Shown here piece after piece: positions 45,111-58,020 of a stretch of DNA of 64,000 nt (positions within the stretch are counted from its first letter, which is position 1; every line of letters starts with the position of its first letter). A model generated the notes under the pieces. The model was not told the origin of the DNA, ran no database searches, and saw only the letters and a list, made by a program, of their open reading frames with translations. The translations under genes and the position numbers were made by a program. This stretch comes from Persicaria tinctoria (Eukaryota; Streptophyta; Magnoliopsida; Caryophyllales; Polygonaceae): positions 10,761,175 to 10,825,174 of the forward strand of contig JBANSL010000018.1 in assembly GCA_037127255.1 (NCBI GenBank), read 5' to 3'.

Positions 45111-45807
45111 GACTAACTTCAATGGTTAAGTGTGCAATGTATATATTTGCATAAGGTGTTTAAAAATGCACATCATTTTTTGATGTTTCAGACCATCACA
45201 ATGGTTTTGTGTAAAATGTACGCATTTGCACAAGATGTGTAAAAATACACATCACTTTTTAGCAATTTGTTCCATTGGTGAAATGTGTATTTTTTACACA
45301 TCATTGAAATACAATTCATTTAAAACAAAACGGAAATTAAAATCATAAAAAAATAAACCAATGAAATTGTCTTGCTTTTTGTAAAAGTTTTTTGCACATG
45401 GGGGAGATGGTGTGCTCAAATTTGCACATCATATGCTCAAATGTGCACATTTGCACACACCCAAAACAACCAATGGAGCTAAAAAATATCCAAAAACTAC
45501 ACATTTGCACACCACCATTGTGGATGATCTTACTCTTGGTTAAATGTGCATTTTATATACACCTATCTCTAAGTAAATATTATTAAATTAAAAAAAGGAA
45601 AAGAAAAAACTTAAAAACAAACAATAGAAATGACTTTACTTTATTGAAAAGTGATAAAAAAAAATGCACATGGGGAGGTGATGTTCTTATATTTGAGCAC
45701 TTTTTGTGCAAATGTGCACATTTTAAACACTCAAAAGTAACCATTGGAGCACAATTTGCATCAAAATATGCATATTTAAGTATTTACACCATACCATTGA
45801 GTTAATC
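45111..45807. mobile_element. TTA-flanked MITE, probably two tandem copies
   Basis: The left end GACTAACTTCAATGG and the right end CCATTGAGTTAATC are inverted copies, each next to TTA (45108-45110 and 45808-45810). An inner border at about 45530 (CCATTGTGGATGATC followed by TTA) suggests one element at 45111-45530 and a partial second copy after it. TTA duplications fit PIF/Harbinger-type MITEs. The interior repeats ATTTGCACA and ATGTGCA motifs. Confidence 0.6.
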
Positions 45808-45810
45808 TTA

Positions 45811-46915
45811 AGAAATTGGTCATAAGAGAGAGCATGTGTTTGATCAACTAAGGACGTGTCAACCCAAACATATGGATTATGTAACAAGTAGTTTTGATAA
45901 AGGGTTTTATGTTTCAATTGAGGATGTTGTGCTTTGTAGGAGTCCTTTTTAGGGGACTTCCTTACCCATTCCGTTTGTGGGTCTTGGGTTATAATTTGCA
46001 ATAGATGTTTTATTGTATGCTTTTGTGGCCTCTCGGGTATAATCTTTGGCATTTGTATAACCATATCTTACAAGATAGCGAGATATGTGACGTGGTATGA
46101 CTCTGATTTTGATAGAGCATTATATTATTTTCGTGTTACAATTCCACTTTCGACCTTAATAGTTTAACTAACAAGGAAACCACCCCCCATAAAACCCGGC
46201 CAATATACTTAATTCAGGGAATGCTCTTTATTATAACCGTTCAACAAATGGAAGTGAAGTTTGTTATGATAGACAAAAACATAGATTTTTATAAGCAGAA
46301 CATGCTTAGCATTTTTTTTTTCTAGCTATCCCTATTGACGGACTAAGCAGGGGATGCCACTAAGTTGGGCGACATAGTTCACCCGTGGAGTACAATAGTA
46401 TCCTCATGAATCGCGATTAATAATGCCACTAATCCCCGGCGTCTTATTTTCAATTGTCGGAAGGTTTTAAATATTTTTGGGGAGCATGCAATTTTTAATT
46501 TACTTAAAAGGAGGACTGAACTTGTTTAAGGTATTTTATTTCACATATTTAGGCATGTGGTTTCTCCTAAAAAAGAAGAGACGCTTGTGAACTTCTTGAC
46601 GGATTTGCAAGAGGGTAGATCAATTCAATATTGAGGTTGATTAGCTGACGTTTTGGTGGTTATGAGGGAAGCATGCATGTATTGATTAAGCACTAGTTAG
46701 TTTGGAGAATGAGACATCCATTATATACGGGAAATACTATCCTTGAAGCTGCTTCAACTAAAGTGGTCAAATACAAGAAGACATATATTGACAACCAGTA
46801 CACATTTTCGTCCCATTTTTGTTTGATATATTTTTTATTTCTTAGTATATGATGTTGTTGATCTTTTTGAAGTTAGGTTTATAAATTTTATTTTTAAAAG
46901 AATTGTTTTTGCTAT
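45811..46915. other. Gene-free interval
   Basis: A short minus-strand frame (46064-45723, 113 codons) overlaps the MITE and shows no domain. Nothing else supported. Confidence 0.4.
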
Positions 46916-46918
46916 TTA

Positions 46919-47275
46919 GGCCATGTTTGGTTACCTAATGAAAAACTTAGGAAGTTTAAAAACCTAGGAAGTAGGATTAATACATGTGTTTGGTTAAAAT
47001 TTTGATTATAAAAAAACCCGGGAAGTTAGCTTCCTGTGAATTTCAATTCATTCGTTTTGGAGTAAGTTCATTTACCTAGGGAAGACTGGCTAGCTAGGTA
47101 AGTTCTACTTCCACCTTTTTTATGTAATTCTCCCCCCCCCCCGTTGCTATTGTAAAACCCAAAATTTATCCAAACCTCTTTTTATTAATTCCCGCGAAGT
47201 GCAATTCATAGAAATTCAATTCATATGAAATAACTTCACGGGAATTGTACTTCTAGCATTCAACCAAACGAGCCC
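46919..47275. mobile_element. Tourist-like (PIF/Harbinger) MITE
   Basis: The left terminus GGCCATGTTTGGTT and the right terminus, reading GGGCTCGTTTGGTT on the minus strand, are flanked by TTA duplications (46916-46918 and 47276-47278). The size, 357 bp, and GGGCC.TGTTTGG-type ends are characteristic of Tourist MITEs. Confidence 0.85.
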
Positions 47276-47897
47276 TTAGAAAGAAGAAGCAACTTAACTT
47301 TTTTTTTTTTGCGTTCTATCTTGCACTACAAAAAAAAAAATGCTTCGGCAATTTTCCGTGGCAAATGGCCAATTTAGGGTGGCAAAAGTGTGCTAGCTTC
47401 GGCCATGCGACGACAAATGGGGGCGTGGCGAGTTGGGGCGTGGCAAATTTTGGTAGCTTCGGCAAAGAGCCGTAGCTAAGCGTGGCGAAGCTACCCCTAT
47501 GAAATGGAAAATTAAAAAAAACTGCCTTTTAGCTCGGATTTTCTCAAACCCGGGCTAAAAAGTCCCATATATTTAAAAATAAATAAAATCCACAGATTAT
47601 CTGTGCATTATATTCTTCATAACCGAGCTAAAAAAATCCAATTTCATTCTTTTACAAACAAATATACAATTTAAATTAATTATACAAATATATATATACT
47701 TACACATAATTATACAAATTTATACATATAACAAAATATCCAAAACCAAATAATTTACATAAAACTATAAACTACACAAATAATATACTATTATTCTTTT
47801 CTACCACTCGATATAACTCTATACAAGGTTGCCATTAAATTGTTGGCCTTCCAGCATAACCAAATTATACCTACATAATGTGATTAAGCTCGCATAC

Positions 47898-48013
47898 CTA
47901 CATGATGACCAAAACATCCATAGGATCATTGTCTTCAAGCAGCGTTCGAGGAATGAACCCATAGTTGTGTACTTCTCTGAGTACACAACCGATGAGTAAA
48001 GTATACGATCAAC
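47898..48013 (-). pseudogene. Soluble inorganic pyrophosphatase exon fragment
   Basis: Soluble pyrophosphatase hydrolyses PPi to two phosphates in cytosol or plastid. The exon starts after a TGCAG acceptor and encodes [11 protein letters not shown] in one frame and [20 protein letters not shown] in another. Between them an 11-base stretch replaces the usual single proline codon, giving a frameshift. The filler makes a palindrome, GTGTACT...AGTACAC. The acidic DNDPMDVL is the Mg-binding signature of the family. The exon ends in TAG at the GTATG donor, where the family has a glutamine codon. The fragment is therefore non-functional. Confidence 0.9.
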
Positions 48014-48109
48014 CTGCAAAAGTACCATATAGTAGCCAAAATGAAACCTACTGGCATATGGGAATAACAAGAAAAAAATGCCCAATACACAATTTCATTA
48101 ATTACCTGC

Positions 48110-48232
48110 AACTGAAACGGATTGGATCAAACGCCTATCGATTTGCAAATCCAACAAAATGGACAACTCTCTTCCTTTTATGTACAAACATGGCTTCACC
48201 TCTTTCATTATGTCTTCATCTGTCCCCTGAGA
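48110..48232 (-). pseudogene. Unidentified captured exon
   Basis: Within a 139-codon frame (48517-48098), the part after the CTGAG or CAG acceptor near 48233 encodes TDEDIMKEVKPCLYIKGREL and LSILLDLQIDRRLIQSVSVA, then GTAATT. The composition is protein-like and there is no stop. A preceding candidate exon (about 48330-48410) encodes ISYLKTDVRILKGLPQELRS. I do not recognise the gene. Confidence 0.4.
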
Positions 48233-49633
48233 TACATTCAATGAGCAAGTAATAAGGGTGAATAAATTTTCAATTAAAAGCAAAGTAAAAAGGTGGCAGC
48301 TAATTTGAGGTGAGAAATTTACCAAACTTCTCATTACCTCCAAATCTAATGATCTCAACTCTTGAGGAAGCCCCTTCAGTATTCTTACGTCAGTTTTTAG
48401 GTAACTGATAAAATGCTCCTGCTGATAGATATCCCCGAATCGACTAAGAATTATTAAATATATGCAGTCAATTTTCCCTATAAAGCACTCCTGATAATAT
48501 GAAAAGGTTATTAACATTAGCTAATAGTTCACAGAGACATAAGATGGATTTATATAACATACAAGGGAAGACAGAGAATACGGAGGATAAACTCTAATTG
48601 ATGGATCGAGACTTTGAAGATGTATACTGAATTTTTATTTTGAGTTGAGATGTATACTGTATTTCAATCAACAAAGGTGGATACAAGAAATGATACTGAT
48701 TCACAGTAGTAAGAAAAGTGCATATGTTTATGGCTTGTTAAACAGAGTTTTTGTAAGATTAGGATAATTACAGACACACAATCCGTTCAAAATTCATCCT
48801 AAACTTATGAGTGTTTCTTTTGATTCCAAACCATTACTTTGCCTAAGAAAATGAGCTCACAAATTGCAAAGAAGAATATTAAAATGTTGCGGGAAAGGAA
48901 TCCATAAATTGCTTTACCTTGGCAAATGAGATGGATAGCAAAGATCATGATCACATTCATGTTTTCGGCGGTACCGTTTACAGTCACCCATATATTCGCA
49001 CAAAAAAATAAATAAATGATTCTGCAAAAAAAAAACAACGGAGTATAAACTGATCAGTTTCATATTTCACTCCAAGCAACTGGTAACTTTCTAAGATAGG
49101 AAAAAATAACTAAGCTAGGAAATGAAAGATGCCGTGTCGAATCAGGAAAATGAAAAAGAAAATAACAGATTTAAATGGATAAAATGAGACACCTGCACAT
49201 ATCTAAAAAGGAAACTTTGCAAACAATGAAGTTTTCTAACTATTGTGGATTGTTTTTCCTCTTTGTATGGCTGTTCATTTATAAGAACTAGCTGACTGAA
49301 AAAGTAAAGGCCAAGAAATTAAGCGAGTTAGCAACAGCCACATACAGAGCCATAAAAAAGCAAGCCTTTGGAGATTTTCCTCCAAGAAACAAGCATGTGA
49401 ATACTTAATTTGAACAAAATAAACAGCCTCGGTGAACTTCAGTCTTGGGCAAGTTAACTCAGAATCTTAAACGTTGCTGCAGTATATTATAACAAAATGG
49501 ATTACACTAAATCTGTTTGAGTAGAAGTACCACAAACCTTTTTTCTGCTTCTACCATCATCCGGAAATTCTTATTAGCACACCGCAAATTTCTAAATATT
49601 TGGTTTCTATTCCACACCAGGAGAGACCCTACC

Positions 49634-49713
49634 CATGGCACAATATTCATGATTGCTCTTAGCAGTTGGGATTTGGCTACAGAGGGATCACCAACCATCA
49701 TCACGCTTATGCC
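49634..49713 (-). pseudogene. MCM3 Walker A fragment
   Basis: MCM3 is a subunit of the MCM2-7 replicative helicase. The fragment encodes MMVGDPSVAKSQLLRAIMNI, the MCM Walker A region in its MCM3-type spelling (GDPSVAKSQLLR). It begins after a TTAAG sequence and diverges after NIVP, at a possible donor GTAGG. Only about 25 residues remain. Confidence 0.85.
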
Positions 49714-50039
49714 CTTAAGAACAGGAAATTTTTTGTTTAGTAAGATACTTTAGAACACGATATTAAGACTTGATTAAAAACAAATCACATGAATATCAGT
49801 CCAGGCAAAGGACTGACCACCCTCACAACGGCCCTAAGCAACACTTGGATTATAAGATGAGGCAAGGAAATAAAATTAAAAAACACATAAGAATCTATAG
49901 TACAAACACTCTTATACAGGCAGGAGTCTTAGTAATTTAATATTTTGAATCCATTGATAGCCATTCAGATCAAACTTAGAAAATAATGTTTTATGCAACT
50001 TTCAAATTTTAAACCATAGTAAAAGAAACTATCCAAACC

Positions 50040-50090
50040 TTTCTACCAGCAGCTTGCTCTAATGAATGTATTATATCGACAACCTGCAGA
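50040..50090 (-). pseudogene. Possible captured mini-exon
   Basis: Between a TTCTGCAG acceptor and a GTTTGG donor, 45 bases encode VVDIIHSLEQAAGRK. It is on the same strand as the MCM3 and pyrophosphatase pieces. The source gene is not recognised. Confidence 0.3.
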
Positions 50091-50219
50091 AAAATTAAAC
50101 AAAATCTCAAATGCATTAGAAAATATATTTAGTAAAACCCATAATCAATAAGAAAGATCTATGAATTTAAATGTAGAGCATTCAGACGAGTCCACTTTTC
50201 TAGTTCAAGCATGTTAACA

Positions 50220-52140
50220 TTATCTGATGGGGGCCATGGGGCAAAGGTCAAGCTCACCAAGTTTTATGAGATTTGAATCATCAACCACTGACCATTTATG
50301 TAAAGGAGTTCTATCTGATATAGGCATGCAGAAAAGAAAATTCACATCATAGAAGAAACCATGGCAGGCTACTCCACAAATCATCAAACTCATTTGTAGT
50401 CTCGATGCATGAGAACTCAAAGAACAAACCTTGTCAAAGATCATGAAATTTACATTTACCCGGCAAGACACTACTCTTGTTGTCATAAAGGTCGTTACTT
50501 TCAGAGATTGAAGTCTCCCCAAGTTCATCAGAAGGCGCTCAATATATAAGATGTTCTACTAATATCTGCAAAAAGTACATCCATGAACATGGCTTCCACT
50601 AAAGAAACTTAATGAAATTACGATCAACATCATTTCAGCTCCTAGAGATTCAAGTTTTTTCCCCATAAAAAAAGCTAAATCCCTAGAACTATGATCTCTC
50701 CTAAACAAAATAATGCATATCAAAATGACATCCTCACAAACTACTATCAAAGTGCTAAAAATATATCATATAAGACATAAGTGACTAAAGGTATGCCTCT
50801 CTTTCTTACTAGGCGCTGCATATTGATCAATTAAAACCACATCAGATAGGGATATGAAGTGAGCGCATCAGAATCAATAAACTATATATGGACCCATAAA
50901 ATTCAAAATTAAAACCACATTTGATGACATCAAAACATTACATCCAAACATCCAATGCACCAAGCATCATAACATGACAGAAAGAGTTTCATTATGCAGT
51001 AACCAACTGAATAACGATAACAATAATCATATTCAGCTAGAGATACATCAGAAATACTAACTCATAAAAAAAAAAGAGTGTGAGTGTGAGAGTTGTCAAG
51101 AATCAAAAGGACCTCACATTAACTTATCAATACCCTGAAAAACTTTATAGCACGTAGAATGACATATTTGATTCAAGGGACACTGAAGTACACACCTATC
51201 AAGGGCATATTTGACCAATTATAGTGTCCATAGTTTAATCCTAAAATAATATATTTGATCAAATGATTCATGATTGAAATTTTAGAACCAATGCAGCATC
51301 AACTCAAACAAAATGGAAAGGGACATTTTACTTCTCGTGGAAGGAGGGCAGGATGAAGTTGCCTTTTTTATTGTTTATATGAAAAGAATAAGCTCGATAA
51401 GCAATGAGGGATGACAAGAAATATAATGAAAATGAACATCCATAAGTTTTCATTCTAGTAACAACAAAAGAAACATGCCAAAATAACTTGTTTCCCAGCT
51501 TGCTGTAAAAGCAAGAAAGTTCACCATAAAGTAACATACTTTTAGTCATTTGGACACAACTAAAACTAAATCTTCTAAAACTTACATGTTGTTTATTGCA
51601 GTCAAGTTACCCATGTATGATGACAAGGTTTCAGTCAAAGTCATATTTGACGACAGGTTTCTAGAAAATAAAGGACATTTGCTATGAACTCAAACCCTAG
51701 AAACCATAGATTGGAATTGCAATTCAAAACCTAGAGAGGATCGGTAACTCTTGAGTTCAAACCCTAAAAACAGTAGATTGGATATCATATACACACTAGA
51801 ATCATCAGCCAATACATATACAGATCTAAGACACGGAAAAGAAGAACATAAAGGTCTGTTTGAATAGCTAGCAAACGAATGACAGACAGAGGACAAAGTG
51901 GAGTATAATCATCGCCCAATACCCAATTTGAAGAAATCGAAATTATACCTTTCAATCCCGGCGACGAACGAGGTTGAGGCAGCGAGAGTCCAGAAGAAGA
52001 GATCTCGAGATCTGAGAGATATTCGAGGTTGCGTCGGCGAGACGTCATGCTCCTGGTGTCGACATCGGAAGGTAGTAGATGACATAGCGATTCGGACTCA
52101 AGAGATCTCGAGATCTCAGATCTGGCGTCGAGAGATCTGA
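50220..52140. other. CACTA 2 interior, unassigned
   Basis: Minus-strand frames at 50220-50528 and 51785-52306 have no family I recognise. The segment 51950-52140 is rich in GAGATCT and GAGATCTCGAGATCT words, including short palindromes. Confidence 0.3.
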
Positions 52141-52220
52141 AACCCACAAGGAACGAAAGACGGAGATAATTAGAGATGAAGAGAGGCGTGAGGAGAGAGA
52201 ATGAAAGACAGAGATAATTA

Positions 52221-52484
52221 CACCCTGTTTGGAAGGGGGGATTTGGTGGGATTTTTAGGAAGGAAAGTGACGGGAAAATAAAATTGGTGTTTGGGTGAAC
52301 AATCAAGGGGAAGGGAAGGGATTACAAAAGTGGGTAACTGCTCAATTTGGTGGGATTTCACACTCCATCAAAACGGTGGAATTTGATGGGAAAGTGAAAT
52401 TCCTCCCCTCCCCTCCCCTTCCCTTCTCTTTCCCAATTTCTCACCCCTTCCCTCCCCTAAAAAACCCATACGCCAAACACACTA
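52221..52484. mobile_element. Tourist-like MITE nested in CACTA 2
   Basis: TTA duplications (52218-52220 and 52485-52487) flank 264 bp with ends CACCCTGTTTGG on the left and TAGTGTGTTTGG read from the right. The interior inverted text GGTGGGATTT / AAATTCC supports a foldback form. Confidence 0.75.
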
Positions 52485-52852
52485 TTAGAGGTGAAGATGA
52501 CAGACGTGAAGAGAGAGAACTAGGTCTAGGATGAAGATGAGAGGCATGACTCGTGAGGATGAAGAGGAGAGAGATTGAGCGGAAGGACGACAATGAATAA
52601 GGGTAAATGATCTGCTTCTCTTATTCCTCTTTTTAAGAAATGATTTTTCTTTTTCTTTTTTAACCAAAAAAAAGTATACACTTAGCTACGAGAACCCATT
52701 GTCGTAGCAAATACTATCTAGTTGTAGCAAAATTTGCCACGGTAACCCTTGCCGAAGCTACCAACGGTGGCAAAAGATACCAATTGCCACGCTAAGACCC
52801 TTGCCGAAGCTAGCTAGCGTGGCCAATTTAAATTTTTTTTTTTGTAGTGTTG

Positions 52853-55800
52853 ATCAATGTAAATATATAGTTGTTCATAATGAAAATTAATAACAAGGAA
52901 GTTACTTAAACAAATGTCATATACTTTTAAACTCGTTCATTTTTTTTATTTTAGAAAATGGGAAACAATTAGAATGAACTATACAAGATCAAAAATTTAT
53001 CATAGAGCACCCTTATGAATGAGAACATGTAATATTATTCTAAATATGTGGCAGGGTTTAGGGGCTGCAGGGGATCTCTTTTTGTGTATATTAATGCTAA
53101 TTTGGAACAACCCCTGTGACTTGAGGTTAGTGGTTGTATCACCTAGAAAGGTCGATCAATATGTTCACTATGTACGCTGTTAATTTCCCTAAAAATGTGT
53201 CAAATATGGACGATTTAAAGCCGACGGTCAGGGAGTCATAAATTATCATTTCGACTTCCCAATAGCATTTCCAAATACCCTTAAGTGCATTGATAATGTA
53301 AAAGTTGTCCCTTTATATTTATATGTTTTGAATATTGAGTTATAATGTTTTACGAATTCCAACTCTCAAAGTAGTGTAGGCTCAGCTCTAATAACCAAGC
53401 ATGACGGGATCCTAGCACCCAACATCGAGACATAGTTTGCTTCACAATCCTGCATCAAAGTTGGATAAAAAAAAAACGATTGTCGAATTTTTGTTTTCTT
53501 CAAATACCCATCAAAGTTTAGTTTGAAACCTAAGTTTTTTGGTTTTCCCATTTGATCATTTTTTTCTTTCTATTTTGCAACCACATGAGCTGTTTGAATA
53601 ATTAAGAGTAGATGTTGTGTTTGCCTCTTCCTCATCATTCTTAGCCACGTTTCGGTGGTCAATTTGTTGTTTGGTGAATTTTATGATATTGTTGATTGAG
53701 GTAGCCTCATTTTTAAAAACCATTTGATTTCCTAAAGTACCAAATATACTCCACCAAATGGTTGTCATTCTACATGTTTTCTTGATGTCAATTGTTTGTT
53801 TGAGAGTTTTAATGATGGAGTATTCGTCTCTCACATTTTTGTCCCAATTATCTACAACTTTGAAAATTTTGTCATATACGTAGTATTTTTTAGATAACAT
53901 TTATGCATGATAAAATTGCAATCCATGAATAAATGAAAGAGATCTTCTCCACCCTTTCAAGAAAGAAATCTTCTCTATGATGGTTACAAAACTCGCATTG
54001 CATAGAACTCGCATAGACTCGTGAAAAATCTGCAGCTGATGGGAAAAAGGGAAAAATGGTGATTGGTTGAAAAGGGGAAAAATAATAATAAAAGGAAATA
54101 AGAAATTTGAATGGAAAAAAGAATTAAAAAAATAAAATGAAAAATCTGAAATTGGCGGAAAGACCTCAAAAAAAGGTTAAAAAGACACGTAAGCGATAAC
54201 TCTTATTATGTTTTAAGAGTTTACTAGCTAGTACAATTCCCACGCCAAATAGACTCGTGATTCGATTGATTCGAAACCCGATCTACTTTTTTTTTAACAC
54301 AAAAATATATCATCACTTTTACCAGAAAAGGGCGAGGTGAAATTAAGCATAAATTCAGGAGTACTATATGAAAATATGAAATACTCCAAAATTTTTGTAC
54401 ACTCCGTGTAATACCCCTTAGCTTAGGGGCACCTCGTGAAAAAATCGAAGTTAAAACATACAAGTCCCCAAGCATGTACACTAGCTACTAGGTGTGTGTA
54501 TAGGGTCGGGTAAGGTTCTAGTGTAAAAAAAAATATGGTGCATCGGTCGAATGAATGAATATATACACACCAAAAATTAAGTTGTATATATGTCTGTTCA
54601 TATTCCAATCAGGACTGAGCTGGACCAACTCTAAGTTGTTAAGATCGGTCCCCTAATCCTCTATTTTACTCATTTTGAATAGAGTTGTTATCCAAGTCGA
54701 ACCAAATAAGTATTGTTTGCGCATTTCAGCTCATTTAGTACGTAATGAGTCGAGTCTAAATTTGGAGTACTCATGCTTGAAAATATGTTGTTACTCGGTT
54801 TGTTGGTAAATGAGAAAACTTGTGCCGAGTTTTTTTCGAGTATTCAGCATCTCCACTGGCTTATGATCAACATAGTCATTGAACGGAGATTTAGTAAATT
54901 CCACAAAATTGAGCTTAACTCATTTAGTAAATAAACGAGCTCAAGCCGAGCTAAGATTGAGTACTCGAACCTGAGCCGAAACCTAACTATTCAACTCATA
55001 TTACAGTTCCAGTTTTGGGTCAGTCCCCGGTCCATTATTATTCACTAGCTTGTATATTCATCCCAATTTCAGTCTAGTTAGGAATTCAAACTAGATCGAT
55101 CCTAACTGGACTAGACCAATTAAGAGCAAACCAACCGTAATGTATAAAGGGCCCGTTTGGGTTTAAGATTTCCAATTTTGGGTTTCGAATGGGTCCTTTT
55201 CGATGCAAGCCTGGACCATTGAACAACCCTAGCTACCGAGTTGCATCATCTGCAGTACGATTTAGCTATGCCTTAATTAGTTAGAGTCACACATTAGATA
55301 TCAGCATGTGTGAATAATCTTCTTCTTCTTATTTCGAATTGAATTTGTCCTTTCCCATGGAAGATGGCCGGCCGATCAAAAGGTGCATATACATATATAT
55401 AATATTAAATGTACGTTTAACACGTGAAGATGGAGGCTGCGTAGCAACTTGATGGATGTTATAAGGTAACTAGACGGAGAGCCACTCTACGAGAAGGGTG
55501 GGGCGCGGGCGCGCAGGAGAGTGATCCCCACAGATCTGACCACAGTCCGCAGTCGGCAGCCTGTAGTACGCGCGTGTTTGGATAATTTTCATATGGATCG
55601 GATCGGATCGGATATCTCTGCGACCACATAATTAACGGTGGAGATATCTATCCAATTCAAGTCAGTGTAGCGTATGCGTATCTTTAAATGGAAACTTTTG
55701 CAGGCCGCCGGGATCGATACGTACAAATGCAGTGTGTCCGTGGCCATGGCCGTGCTCTTGTAGATTCGCATACTCCACAAATGACGCAAAACGATGAAAG

Positions 55801-56013
55801 TCTCAAATCTGAGATCCGCAGGAGATGAATCATTCCCACTATTTTTGTCCGCTATCTCTTTGGTTGGATCTTTTTTTCTGACCCAGAGATCTTCTTTTTC
55901 TTTTCTTTTTTGAGGCCCCGGTGTACGTGTTTGGCCTAATAAAACAAAATCTAGAAAGCTCGGTAGAGAAACCTACTCCCTATATCGAAAGGTGTACATC
56001 CCCTGAATCATTA
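52853..56013. other. Gene-free interval with dispersed-repeat copy 3
   Basis: A minus-strand frame at 53556-53900 (114 codons) has no confident family. From about 54640 to 55000 the text (GAGTCGAGTCTAAATTTGG, ATAAACGAGCTCAAGCCGAG) matches the degenerate repeat at 1395-1615 and 25680-26050. A short GGATC tandem (GGATCGGATCGGATCGG) lies at about 55593. Around 55480-55560 the sequence is GC-rich but has no frame. Confidence 0.4.
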
Positions 56014-56529
56014 TCTATATACTACTTAATTTCGTATACTTTTCGCTGACATTGCGCGCTCTTCTTATTCCACTCCCTTTTAATCAATCACGTTTTTTCT
56101 TTTAATTTTCATTTTTTACCCATTTACTAACTATCGAATTTAATTCAAAATATCTATCGATATAATATCTTAATTTATAATTTTTTGATGATATGTCAAC
56201 AACTCCTTCATTTAAATTTTTTAAACTAATCATTCTATTCATCTTTTTCATACATTTACATTTTCCCGCTTTTAATTTTTTACCCATTGACTAACCATTG
56301 GGTTTAAATCAAAATATTAGATTAAATCTAATGTCTACTATTAATCTATATTTAAATCTTTATACATTACAATACTAATAATCTATATAAATATAATATC
56401 TTAATTTAAAAACCGTTTTATGGAACCTAACTTTATGGTTAACATTTTTACCATTTTCTTAAAGATTTCAAGTCTACCTTTATTATTTTATTTATTAAAT
56501 ATCGCGCCATGGCGCGGGTATTATACTAG
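56014..56529 (+). mobile_element. Small non-autonomous Helitron
   Basis: The 5' end TCTATATACTACTTAATT fits the TC start of Helitrons. The 3' end has the hairpin CGCGCCATGGCGCG, a short spacer and CTAG. The element lies between A (56013) and T (56530), the usual Helitron target. It is 516 bp with no coding capacity and contains two related blocks with TTTTACCCATT.ACTAAC at about 56113 and 56278. Confidence 0.88.
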
Positions 56530-57654
56530 TTTTTTTATTAATTCGGTTTGTATATTGTGTGTTTTAAAGACATAAGTATACTTTATTGAGAAAGAAAATC
56601 GAGAAAGAAAATAGGTAATCTAATTTAAAAAGGATTTAATCGGATGCATATAAGGAAAATATTTCTCAAGTTGGCCTTTTATCCTATGTCTGCCTTAATG
56701 GCATAAGATAGAAAATCTGTTATTAATTATATAATTTTTTTTATTTAATTAAAAAATCTATCAATCAATAATGTATGAAAAAATTTGTGAAATAGGCACT
56801 TTTTTTGGCTTAATTAGCGAAATGTCCATGATTTGGGACAAATTAGTAGAATGTCCCAAATAAATACCATAATCTCTTTCCCAATTGTGCCCAAATCCTC
56901 TGTACGTTGTTCATCATCGATCATTCCTCCCCCGCTCGTCTCTCTTGCTCTCTTCTGTCTCGATCTCTCTTGCTCTCTCGATCTCGTATCTCTTGCTTGC
57001 TCAGTCTCTCGACGCCGGATCTGGAATTTTGCAAATCGACGCCGGATCTGGAGATCCTCATCCGCCGCCGCCGCTGCAACCGATGAAGATGTCGACGTTT
57101 TGCTCTCGGTGCTTGCTCGATGTGCGAATTTGACCGATTTCTTTTCAATTGAAGATTCTCCGATCGTCTTCCTCGAGGTTTCATCCAAATCGAGAGCGAA
57201 AAAAGGAATTCTCCGGTCCAGATCTGAAGTGGCTCGAGCGAGCGAGTCCAGATCTGAAGTCGAATTTCGCCGTCATTTCTCCTCTGGTCCAGATCTGTAG
57301 TGGAGCATCCGAGCGAGGCGGAGCGAGCGAGGCGGCGGTGCAAGCGAGGTCGAGCGAGGCGGCGGTGCAAGCGAGGTCGAGTGAGGCGGCGGCGCGAGCG
57401 AGCAAGCAATCCAGCCGAAGCGAGGTCGAGGGAGCGGCCGGAGCTAGATCTCCTCCGGCGTTGTGTGCCTGTGTTCATCGTCTTTCACAAGGTTGAAGAT
57501 GAAGTTTTGATTAAATTACAAAATTGACCCCATAAAAATGGGAATTACAAAACATATCTATATATTATTAAAAAAATCACCCTATAAATATGAGAAATTA
57601 AAAAAACTATCTATATTTTATTATGTGATCCATAATCTTTATTTTTATTTTTGT

Positions 57655-58020
57655 TTTTGCACAACAAAATGTTATATTTGCACAACTTACGGTTATATTG
57701 GCACATCGTACTTTTATATTTGCACGACAAAATGTAAAAAAAAAAAAGTCTTGGGTCATTTTTGCACATCTTGCGGTTATATCTGCACATCATACTCTTA
57801 TATTTGCACGACAAAATGAAGAAAAAAAACTAGACTTGGGTCACTTTTGCACAACTTACGGTTATATTTGCACACCGTACTCTTATATTTGTATGACAAA
57901 ATGTAAAATAAATAAATAAAAAAACTAGATTTGGGTCATATTTGCACAACTTACGGTTAAATTTGCACAACGTACTCTTATATTTGCACAATGTACTCTT
58001 ATAGTTTGAATGTGCACACC
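57655..58020. repeat. TTGCACAACTTACGG repeat block
   Basis: About four copies of a unit of roughly 90-100 bases containing TTGCACAACTTACGGTTATA, CGTACTCTTATATTTGCAC and ACAAAATGTAAA. It is related in wording to the array that follows. Confidence 0.75.

Larger units (their letters stand above)
47324..52849. mobile_element. CACTA element 2, 5.5 kb, carrying host gene fragments
   Basis: The left end CACTACAAAAAAAAAAA and the right end TTTTTTTTTTTGTAGTG are inverted, with the 3-bp duplication TTG at 47321-47323 and 52850-52852. Subterminal words GCCGAAGCTA, TTCGGC and TTGCCACGC are repeated within about 180 bases of each end. No transposase is seen. Minus-strand host gene pieces (pyrophosphatase, MCM3, an unidentified exon) lie inside, with a nested MITE near the right end. 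Confidence 0.92.

Noticed and set aside
53556..53900. LINE zinc-finger reverse-transcriptase tail
   Set aside because: The WWSIFGT motif is faintly similar, but no other LINE domain or poly-A end is near.
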